A stretch of DNA of 7,236 nucleotides. Origin: an uncultured Ruminiclostridium sp. (lineage in GTDB: Bacteria; Bacillota; Clostridia; Oscillospirales; Ruminococcaceae). Every line of letters starts with the position of its first letter. Position 1 is the first letter of the stretch. Location: assembly GCA_934462775.1 (NCBI GenBank), contig CAKSIR010000120.1, positions 1 through 7,236 on the forward strand. Direction: 5' to 3'. This document shows positions 1-5,656 of the stretch, one piece after another. Made by a program: the position numbers and the translations under genes. The notes beneath the pieces are model-generated. The model saw nothing but the letters and a program-made list of their open reading frames with translations, made no database searches and was not told where the DNA came from.

Positions 1-1
1 G

Positions 2-1459
2 GATAAGATTGCTGAATTCGGCGAAAGAATGAAGACTTGCCGTATCCTTATCAACACTCCTTCTTCACAGGGCGGTATCGGCGACCTTTACAACTTCAAG
101 CTTGCTCCTTCCCTTACACTGGGCTGCGGTTCATGGGGCGGTAACTCCGTATCCGAGAACGTTGGCGTTAAGCACTTATTAAACGTAAAGACAGTTGCCG
201 AAAGGAGAGAGAATATGCTTTGGTTCAGAGCACCTGAAAAGGTATATTTCAAGAAAGGTTGTATGCCGGTTGCTCTCGACGAGCTTAAGACAGTAATGGG
301 CAAGAAGAAGGCATTTATCGTTACTGACTCCTTCCTCTATCACAACGGCTATACAAAAGCTATTACAGACAAGTTAGACCAGATGGGCATTACGCATACC
401 TGCTTCTACAACGTTGCTCCGGACCCATCGCTTGCTTCCGCTAAGGAAGGCGCTGCTCAGATGGCGATGTTCCAGCCTGACGTTATCATCGCTCTCGGCG
501 GCGGTTCCGCAATGGACGCAGGTAAGATTATGTGGGTAATGTACGAGCATCCTGAGGTTGACTTCATGGATATGGCTATGAGATTCGTTGACATCAGAAA
601 ACGTATCTACACATTCCCGAAAATGGGTGAAAAGGCTTACTTCGTAGCTATTCCTACATCTTCAGGTACAGGTTCCGAGGTTACACCTTTCGCAGTTATC
701 ACAGACGAAAAGACAGGCGTTAAGTATCCGCTTGCCGACTACCAGCTCCTGCCTAACATGGCTATCGTTGACGCTGACAACATGATGAGCGCACCAAAGG
801 GCTTAACGGCTGCTTCCGGTATCGACGCTATGTCGCACGCTCTTGAAGCTTATGTATCTGTAATGGCTTCTCCTTACACAGACGGTCTTGCAACAGAAGC
901 TGCTAAGATCATCTTCAAGTACCTCCCAAGATGTATGGAAAACGGTCAGACAGACGTTGAAGCTCGTGAAGCTATGGCTAACGCTTCTACAATGGCAGGT
1001 ATGGCGTTCGCTAACGCATTCTTAGGCGTTTGCCACTCAATGGCTCATAAGCTTGGTGCTTTCCACCACCTGCCGCACGGTATTGCTAACTCCCTCATGC
1101 TTGACTATGTAATCAGATTCAACTCCGCTGAGGTTCCTGCTAAGATGGGTACTTTCTCTCAGTACGCTTATCCAAAGACAAAGGCTAAGTATGCACAGTT
1201 CGCAGAAGCTTGCGGTATCACAGGCAAGAACGACGACGAAAAGGTTGAAAACCTCATCAAGAAGCTCAACGAACTCCGTGACGCTTGCGGCATCAAGAAG
1301 ACAATCAAGGATTACGGCGTTGACGAAAAGGACTTCTTAGACAGACTGGACGCTATGACAGAGCAGGCATTCGACGATCAGTGCACAGGCGCTAACCCAC
1401 GTTACCCGCTCATGAGCGAAATCAAGGAAATGTATCTCAAGGCTTACTACGGTAAGTAA
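2..1459 (+). CDS. adhE: Bifunctional acetaldehyde/alcohol dehydrogenase AdhE (Aad), 3' part, 5' end outside window
   Basis: AdhE converts acetyl-CoA to acetaldehyde and then ethanol with two NADH, the main NADH sink of ethanol-forming anaerobes. The frame is open from base 2, giving 485 codons; the family is usually about 870 residues, so roughly the first 400, including the acetaldehyde dehydrogenase catalytic Cys, lie upstream. Bases 2 to about 190 encode the end of the aldehyde dehydrogenase half (NTPSSQGGIGDLYN, then LGCGSWGGNSVSENV). The linker ENMLWFRAPEKVYFKKG leads into the iron-dependent alcohol dehydrogenase half. That half has the nucleotide-binding GGGSAMDAGK, the motif TSSGTGSEVTPFAVI, and all four expected iron ligands: Asp at 824-826, His at 836-838 (GIDAMSHALEAY), His at 1034-1036 (CHSMAH) and His at 1076-1078 (LPHG). 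The ATG at 29 is an internal methionine, not the start. It is followed by a kinase gene after 68 bp. Identity is very secure. Confidence 0.97.
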   Translation, partial: DKIAEFGERMKTCRILINTPSSQGGIGDLYNFKLAPSLTLGCGSWGGNSVSENVGVKHLLNVKTVAERRENMLWFRAPEKVYFKKGCMPVALDELKTVMGKKKAFIVTDSFLYHNGYTKAITDKLDQMGITHTCFYNVAPDPSLASAKEGAAQMAMFQPDVIIALGGGSAMDAGKIMWVMYEHPEVDFMDMAMRFVDIRKRIYTFPKMGEKAYFVAIPTSSGTGSEVTPFAVITDEKTGVKYPLADYQLLPNMAIVDADNMMSAPKGLTAASGIDAMSHALEAYVSVMASPYTDGLATEAAKIIFKYLPRCMENGQTDVEAREAMANASTMAGMAFANAFLGVCHSMAHKLGAFHHLPHGIANSLMLDYVIRFNSAEVPAKMGTFSQYAYPKTKAKYAQFAEACGITGKNDDEKVENLIKKLNELRDACGIKKTIKDYGVDEKDFLDRLDAMTEQAFDDQCTGANPRYPLMSEIKEMYLKAYYGK

Positions 1460-1465
1460 TTAAAA

Positions 1466-1508
1466 CAATATGCTGTGCAGGTGAAATTCACCTGCACTTG
1501 CAATATTG
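1466..1508 (+). terminator. Hairpin between adhE and the kinase gene (weak or partial terminator, or processing/stability element)
   Basis: A perfect 10-bp stem GTGCAGGTGA (1475-1484) pairs with TCACCTGCAC (1488-1497) across a 3-nt loop. An outer helix CAATAT (1466-1471) with ATATTG (1503-1508), plus two more G-C pairs, extends it imperfectly. It starts 6 nt after the adhE stop. No U-run follows, so it is not a canonical intrinsic terminator. It may let part of the transcription through to the downstream kinase or protect the adhE mRNA 3' end. Confidence 0.5.
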
Positions 1509-1527
1509 AATATGAAAGGACATTCTT

Positions 1528-2277
1528 ATGAAACTTGAAACTGTTATCGCAACAAGACCTAACAAGACAATCTACCGCGACGGCGACAAGGCAATCAAGG
1601 TTTTTGCAGAAGGCTTTTCCAAGGCTGACATTTTAAACGAAGCTTTAAACACAGCAAGAATCGAAGAAACAGGACTTAACGTAAACAAGATTCGTGAAGT
1701 TGCTGTTGTTGATGGCAAGTGGGCAATTTCAACAGATTTTATCGAAGGAACAACTCTTGCCGAGCTGATGGATAAAAATCCGGAAAAGTTTGACGAATAC
1801 CTTGAAAGATTTGTTGACATCCAGATGGATATTCACAACAAGAAGGCTCCGATGCTCAACAAGCTTACAGACAAAATGCAGGCTAAGATTTCAAAGAGCG
1901 GTCTTGACGCAACAACAAGATATGAACTCCACACAAGACTGGATGGCATGAAGCGCCATACAAAGGTTCTCCACGGAGATTTCAACCCAAGTAACGTTAT
2001 CATCAAGGCTGACGGCTCTGCTTACATCATTGACTGGGCGCACGCTACACAGGGCAACGCCTCCGCCGATGTTGCAAGAACATACCTCCTGTTCAGACTG
2101 GCAGGCAAGGACGATACTGCCGAAAAGTACCTGAACCTTTTCTGCAAGAAGAGCGATACACCTAAGCAGTATGTTCAGCAGTGGCTCCCGATTGTTGCTG
2201 CTTCACAGCTGGTTAAGGGTAAGCCTGAGGAGAAGGAATTCCTCTCCAACTGGGCAAGTGTTTGCGAATACGAATAA
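1528..2277 (+). CDS. Aminoglycoside/choline-kinase-fold (APH family) phosphotransferase; putative protein kinase of the hydrogenase cluster
   Basis: A small soluble 249-residue kinase of the APH fold, which is related to eukaryotic-type protein kinases. Visible elements: a short beta-rich N-lobe with candidate ATP-anchoring Lys24 (KAIKVF) and candidate helix-C Glu38; a hinge near residues 71-77 (FIEGTTL); the catalytic Brenner-type motif HGDFNPSN at 149-156, with catalytic Asp151 and metal-binding Asn156; and the metal-binding Asp169 in IIDWAHA, the counterpart of DFG. Asp181 (SADVAR) fits the conserved Asp after it. There is no signal peptide or membrane segment. The start is supported by AAAGGA at 1515-1520, 7 nt before ATG. 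The substrate cannot be read from the sequence. A gene at this place in the Ruminococcus albus 7 hydrogenase cluster was described as a Ser/Thr protein kinase, so protein phosphorylation opposite the downstream phosphatase is possible. A small-molecule kinase is equally possible on motifs alone. Confidence 0.85.
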   Translation: MKLETVIATRPNKTIYRDGDKAIKVFAEGFSKADILNEALNTARIEETGLNVNKIREVAVVDGKWAISTDFIEGTTLAELMDKNPEKFDEYLERFVDIQMDIHNKKAPMLNKLTDKMQAKISKSGLDATTRYELHTRLDGMKRHTKVLHGDFNPSNVIIKADGSAYIIDWAHATQGNASADVARTYLLFRLAGKDDTAEKYLNLFCKKSDTPKQYVQQWLPIVAASQLVKGKPEEKEFLSNWASVCEYE

Positions 2278-2294
2278 TTTAGTTTTACATATAC

Positions 2295-2325
2295 TTTTAG
2301 GCTATCCTTCACGGATAGCCTAAAA
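2295..2325 (+). terminator. 13-bp perfect hairpin after the kinase gene, probable transcript end
   Basis: TTTTAGGCTATCC (2295-2307) pairs perfectly with GGATAGCCTAAAA (2313-2325) across loop TTCAC, 17 nt after the kinase stop codon. The position and stem strength suggest a terminator for the adhE-kinase unit. The arm ends in AAAA instead of being followed by a U-run (only CATATTTT comes next), so termination may be inefficient. A promoter follows about 65 bp downstream, consistent with a boundary between transcription units. Confidence 0.6.
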
Positions 2326-2362
2326 CATATTTTAATGCAGAAAAAACGGCAATTGTGAAAAA

Positions 2363-2380
2363 TAATATACAAATATATTA
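2363..2380. repeat. AT-rich inverted repeat upstream of the promoter (possible operator or UP-like element)
   Basis: TAATATA (2363-2369) and TATATTA (2374-2380) form a perfect 7-bp inverted repeat separated by CAAA. It ends 10 bp before the -35 hexamer of the ferredoxin-hydS promoter, where an activator site or an AT-rich UP element would sit. It does not match the Rex consensus, and the tract around it is A/T-rich enough for chance palindromes, so a regulatory role is tentative. Confidence 0.35.
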
Positions 2381-2390
2381 CTTTTCAGTG

Positions 2391-2419
2391 TTGCTTATTT
2401 GTTGATTATGGGGTATAAT
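2391..2419 (+). promoter_or_regulatory. Sigma-A (sigma70-type) promoter of the ferredoxin-hydS-phosphatase-hydA2 unit
   Basis: The -35 box TTGCTT (2391-2396) lies exactly 17 bp before the consensus -10 box TATAAT (2414-2419). Transcription would start near 2426, leaving a 5' UTR of about 60 nt before the ATG at 2488. It is the only clear promoter seen in the window and sits just after the hairpin that follows the kinase gene. The four genes downstream have gaps of 12 to 29 bp and no obvious internal promoter. Confidence 0.75.
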
Positions 2420-2449
2420 GGTATCTGCAAGATAAATTATTACATAAGA

Positions 2450-2468
2450 CCATGCTATATAAGCATGG
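2450..2468 (+). promoter_or_regulatory. 5'-UTR hairpin directly upstream of the ferredoxin ribosome binding site
   Basis: CCATGCT (2450-2456) pairs perfectly with AGCATGG (2462-2468) across loop ATATA. It lies about 24 nt after the predicted transcription start, and only two bases separate it from the Shine-Dalgarno sequence GAAAGGA (2471-2477). The Shine-Dalgarno stays single-stranded in this fold. It could stabilise the mRNA end or tune translation. No known riboswitch class is recognised. Confidence 0.45.
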
Positions 2469-2487
2469 CTGAAAGGAATACCATAAA

Positions 2488-2742
2488 ATGACTATTTCAG
2501 TTTGTATCGGCAGCTCATGCCATGTTCGCGGTTCATACAAAATTGTCGAAAGAATAAACAAGTCAATTAAAGACAACGCCCTTGAAGATAAGGTAAAGGT
2601 TATTGCGGCGTTCTGTCTCGGAAAATGCTCGGAGGGCGCAACAGACGGCGTTTCCGTGAAGTTCGACGATGAAATTGTCACAGGCATAACCGAGGACAAT
2701 TTCGATGAGATTTTCGATAAGTACATTTTGCAGAAAGTATAA
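2488..2742 (+). CDS. Thioredoxin-like [2Fe-2S] ferredoxin, small stand-alone NuoE/HydC-type domain
   Basis: An 84-residue protein carrying the four-cysteine pattern of thioredoxin-like [2Fe-2S] ferredoxins: Cys6 and Cys11 (VCIGSSCHVRGS, C-x4-C) and Cys43 and Cys47 (AFCLGKCSEGA, C-x3-C). The remainder fits the beta-alpha-beta fold of this domain, including GVSVKFDDEIVTGITEDNFDEI near the end. The same domain is the C-terminal part of NuoE and the HydC subunit of bifurcating hydrogenases, but here it lacks the N-terminal helical part of those subunits. It is cytosolic. Its likely job is one-electron transfer, perhaps to or from HydS, whose gene starts 12 bp downstream. GAAAGGA at 2471-2477 supports the start, with 10 nt to ATG. 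Being first in the operon, it sets the promoter-proximal end. The family call is firm; the partner is inference. Confidence 0.88.
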   Translation: MTISVCIGSSCHVRGSYKIVERINKSIKDNALEDKVKVIAAFCLGKCSEGATDGVSVKFDDEIVTGITEDNFDEIFDKYILQKV

Positions 2743-2754
2743 TAGGAGTTATTT

Positions 2755-4440
2755 ATGGACAATTATCTCAAGCTTAAGAAATCCAACTGCAAAAACTGTT
2801 ATAAATGTATCCGCCACTGCCCTGTCAAGTCCATCCGATTTGCCGACAATCAGGCAAATATTGTAAGCGATGAATGTATTCTTTGCGGTCAGTGTTTTGT
2901 AGTCTGTCCACAGAATGCAAAGGAAATCCGCTGGGACGTTGACGCTGTAAAGGAAATGCTCAAGGAGGGCGCGCCTGTTTATTGCAGCATTGCTCCGTCC
3001 TTTGTTGCAAACTATGAGGGTGCAACGATTTCCTCCATGCGCTCGGCGCTGAAAAGACTTGGCTTTACCGACGTTGGTGAAACAGCCGAGGGCGCTGACA
3101 TCGTAAAAAAGCGCTATGAACAGATGATAGCCGATAAGGAGCAGAGCGTCATTATCTCCTCCTGCTGCCACAGTGTAAACCTGATGATTCAGAAGCATTT
3201 TCCTGAGGCGCTGCCTTACCTTGCGAAGGTTTTATCGCCTATGCAGGCTCACGCGCAGGAAATCAAGGCGGCTCACCCTGACGCGAAGGTTGTTTTCATT
3301 GGACCTTGCATTTCGAAAAAACATGAGGCTGAACAGTATAAGGGTCTGGTTGACGCAGTGCTCACATTTGAGGAGCTGTCGCACTGGCTTGAAAACGAAC
3401 ATATAGAAATCGCCCACGAGGACGACGCTGATAATGTAGTCGGCGGAAACGCGCGGCTCTTCCCTACGTCAGGCGGTATCCTGCGCTCAATGAACTGCGA
3501 CAGCAGCGAATACACATACCTTACCATTGACGGTCTTGAAAACTGCATTAACGCAATTCACGACGTAGTTGCGGGCAGCCTTTCAAAATGCTTTATCGAA
3601 ATGTCAGCCTGCGCAGGCTCATGCATCGGCGGTCCTGTAATGGAGAAAAACCGTCAGGCTAATATCCGCGATTACATTGCCGTAAACAAGTACGCAAAGG
3701 AAAACAACTTTAACGACAACGCCCCCGACAAAGCCGGTCTTGAAAAGAAAATCGGATTTGTAGGAGTTCATAAGCAAATGCCGGGCAGCAAGGCAATCGA
3801 GGAAATTCTGCGCAAAATGGGCAAGATGACTCCTGCCGACGAGCTTAACTGCGGCACCTGCGGCTACAACACCTGCCGCGAAAAGGCAATCGCAATCTAC
3901 AACGGTAAAGCCGACCTCACAATGTGTCTGCCGTTCCTTAAGGAAAAGGCTGAAAACTTCTCAGACAACATTATCAAGAATACCCCTAACGCAATTATCG
4001 TGCTTAATGAATCCCTTGAGGTTCAGCAGATCAACGCAAGCGCCTGCAAGCTGATGAACATTCCAAATGCGTCCGATGTGCTTGGAGAACAGGTCGTGCG
4101 TATTCTTGACCCGCTGCCCTTCTTCGAGGTTATGGAAAACGGCACGAATGTGCATGACAAGCGCATTTATCTTGCTGAATACAACAAGTATGTCGAGCAG
4201 ACCCTGCTGTACGATAAGAGCTACCACATTATTATGGTAATTATGCGCGATGTTACAGACGAGGAAACCAACCGTTCTAACCGTGAAAAAATTGCCCGTC
4301 AGACAATTGAAGTTACCGACAAGGTTATTGAAAAGCAGATGCGCTCTGTTCAGGAAATTGCGTCACTGCTGGGCGAAACAACGGCTGAAACCAAAATCGC
4401 CCTTACAAAGCTGAAAGAATCCCTCAAGTTTGAAAGCTGA
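2755..4440 (+). CDS. hydS: Putative sensory [FeFe]-hydrogenase HydS with Fe-S, H-cluster, second Fe-S, PAS and C-terminal helix
   Basis: A 561-residue cytosolic protein proposed in related bacteria to sense H2 rather than make it in bulk. Domains in order: two [4Fe-4S] motifs (Cys12/15/18/22 and Cys41/44/47/51); the H-cluster domain at about 75-310, with SSCCHSV (Cys137, Cys138), FIGPCISKKHE (Cys185, Lys188) and EMSACAGSCIGGP (Cys286, Cys290); a further four-Cys Fe-S domain at about 340-395 (Cys366, Cys369, Cys374, Cys391; CGTCGYNTCREKA); a PAS domain at about 400-500 (NTPNAIIVLNESLEVQQINASA to IIMVIMRDVTDEE); and a charged C-terminal helix at about 503-558 that could be a coiled-coil signalling segment. 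The four H-cluster cysteines are all present, so a cofactor is expected. By eye, Pro after the Cys pair is His139, and two methionines that pack on the cluster in CpI are Gly183 and Ser284. TAGGAG (2743-2748) supports this ATG. The phosphatase gene starts 14 bp after the stop. The hydrogenase-PAS call is firm; the sensing role follows the published HydS proposal. Confidence 0.93.
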   Translation: MDNYLKLKKSNCKNCYKCIRHCPVKSIRFADNQANIVSDECILCGQCFVVCPQNAKEIRWDVDAVKEMLKEGAPVYCSIAPSFVANYEGATISSMRSALKRLGFTDVGETAEGADIVKKRYEQMIADKEQSVIISSCCHSVNLMIQKHFPEALPYLAKVLSPMQAHAQEIKAAHPDAKVVFIGPCISKKHEAEQYKGLVDAVLTFEELSHWLENEHIEIAHEDDADNVVGGNARLFPTSGGILRSMNCDSSEYTYLTIDGLENCINAIHDVVAGSLSKCFIEMSACAGSCIGGPVMEKNRQANIRDYIAVNKYAKENNFNDNAPDKAGLEKKIGFVGVHKQMPGSKAIEEILRKMGKMTPADELNCGTCGYNTCREKAIAIYNGKADLTMCLPFLKEKAENFSDNIIKNTPNAIIVLNESLEVQQINASACKLMNIPNASDVLGEQVVRILDPLPFFEVMENGTNVHDKRIYLAEYNKYVEQTLLYDKSYHIIMVIMRDVTDEETNRSNREKIARQTIEVTDKVIEKQMRSVQEIASLLGETTAETKIALTKLKESLKFES

Positions 4441-4454
4441 TACGGAGGTTAAGA

Positions 4455-5627
4455 ATGAACAACCTTTATACTGATATTGGCTATCACAGCCTTAACCACT
4501 ACGGCGAACAGCTTTGCGGCGACCATATTGACCTTGCGGAACGCGATGACGACACCCATATCGTGGTTCTTGCAGACGGTCTTGGTAGCGGCGTAAAAGC
4601 GAGTATTCTTTCAACGCTGACGTCCAAAATCCTGTCGACCATGATGGCGCAAAAGATGCAGATAGACGACGCGGTAAGTACAATGGCAGCAACGCTGCCT
4701 GTCTGTCAGGTGCGCGGAATCGCTTACTCCACCTTCACAATCGTCATGATAAGCGACAACGATGAAGCGGAGATAATCCAGTACGATAACCCTCATGTTA
4801 TAATGCTGCGTGACGGAAAAAACGTGGTTTATCCCGAAACCTCCTTTGAAATTGACGGCAAGACAATCTACCGCTCAAAGCTGAAAATTCAGGAGGGCGA
4901 CACTTTCATCCTGATGAGCGACGGCTGTATTCATGCAGGCGTCGGAATGGCGCTGAACTACGGCTGGCAAAGGGACAACATTATTGAGTTTATGGAAACA
5001 ATGTACAATCCCGAATACACCGCCAAAGCGCTTACAACCATTCTGCTTGACGAATGCAACAGGCTTTACGGCGACAAGCCGGGCGATGACACAACAGTCT
5101 GTACTATAAAAATCCGCCCAAGGCAGTCGGTAAACCTTATGATAGGTCCGCCTGCAAACCCGAAGGACGTTACAAAAATGATGTCGCTGTTCTTCTCAAA
5201 ACAGGGCAAGCACATTGTCTGCGGCGGCACTACCTCCACTCTTGCAGCCGAATTTCTCGGCAAGGAGGTTATTCCGAGCCTGAAATACTTAGACCCGGAA
5301 ATTCCGCCGACCGCCGAAATAGAAGGCGTTGACCTTGTAACCGAGGGCGTAATCACTATAAACAAGGTGCTGACCTATGCGCAGAGCTATCTCACCGACA
5401 ACGAGTGCTTCAACGAATGGTCGGTAAAGCAGGACGGTGCATCTCAGATTTCCCGTATTCTATTTGAAGAAGCAACCGACATAAACTTCTATGTCGGCAG
5501 AGCGGTAAATCCCGCTCACCAAAATCCGAATCTGCCTATAAATTTCAGCATTAAAATGCGGCTCGTAGAAGAGCTTTCAGAGTGCCTGAAGAAAATGGGC
5601 AAGCAAATCAAGGTAAGCTATTTTTAA
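4455..5627 (+). CDS. SpoIIE/PP2C-family Ser/Thr protein phosphatase with uncharacterised C-terminal region
   Basis: A 390-residue cytosolic protein. Residues 1 to about 222 form a SpoIIE-type PPM phosphatase domain with the expected metal-binding acids: Asp23 (CGDH), Asp41 in ADGLGSG, Asp156 in LMSDG, and Asp211/Asp212 in GDDTTV. It should remove phosphate from Ser or Thr on a partner protein with Mn or Mg. Residues from about 225 to 390 (starting near RQSVNLMIGPP, with VCGGTTSTLAAEFLG and GVDLVTEGVITINKVL) are not a domain I recognise; this makes the protein clearly longer than a bare phosphatase domain. No transmembrane segment and no built-in sensor domain is seen, so the signal probably comes from a partner. 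HydS, encoded just upstream, has a PAS domain but no output enzyme and is the obvious candidate. GGAGG at 4444-4448 supports the start. The gap to hydA2 is 29 bp. Domain call is firm; substrate is unknown. Confidence 0.9.
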   Translation: MNNLYTDIGYHSLNHYGEQLCGDHIDLAERDDDTHIVVLADGLGSGVKASILSTLTSKILSTMMAQKMQIDDAVSTMAATLPVCQVRGIAYSTFTIVMISDNDEAEIIQYDNPHVIMLRDGKNVVYPETSFEIDGKTIYRSKLKIQEGDTFILMSDGCIHAGVGMALNYGWQRDNIIEFMETMYNPEYTAKALTTILLDECNRLYGDKPGDDTTVCTIKIRPRQSVNLMIGPPANPKDVTKMMSLFFSKQGKHIVCGGTTSTLAAEFLGKEVIPSLKYLDPEIPPTAEIEGVDLVTEGVITINKVLTYAQSYLTDNECFNEWSVKQDGASQISRILFEEATDINFYVGRAVNPAHQNPNLPINFSIKMRLVEELSECLKKMGKQIKVSYF

Positions 5628-5645
5628 TATATATAAAGATAAAGC

Positions 5646-5651
5646 AAGGAG
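5646..5651 (+). promoter_or_regulatory. Ribosome binding site that fixes the hydA2 start
   Basis: AAGGAG lies 5 nt before the ATG at 5657. The same frame is open back to an ATG at 5582, but that codon lies inside the phosphatase gene, has no good Shine-Dalgarno before it and would add a 25-residue tail unlike the family. The start at 5657 is therefore preferred. Confidence 0.85.
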
Positions 5652-5656
5652 ATTTT

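Noticed and set aside
29..31. ATG at 29 as the start of a short alcohol dehydrogenase
   Set aside because: The frame is open to the window edge and the residues before and after 29 are aldehyde dehydrogenase sequence of AdhE, so the gene is cut by the window.
2391..2420. Rex operator (TTGTTAA-type palindrome) at the ferredoxin-hydS promoter
   Set aside because: Only a half-like TTGTTGAT at 2399-2406 is present; the inverted second half is absent at the expected spacing.
2749..3198. Minus-strand open frame opposite the hydS start (149 residues)
   Set aside because: It is antisense to well-conserved Fe-S and H-cluster coding sequence, with no recognisable domain.
5582..5656. Upstream ATG at 5582 as the hydA2 start, giving 501 residues
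   Set aside because: It lies inside the phosphatase gene and lacks a clear Shine-Dalgarno. The ATG at 5657 has AAGGAG 5 nt before it.
5600..5656. Separate promoter for hydA2 in the 29-bp gap (TATATATAAAGAT)
   Set aside because: No -35 box is found at 16-18 bp, and the start of transcription would fall on the ribosome binding site.
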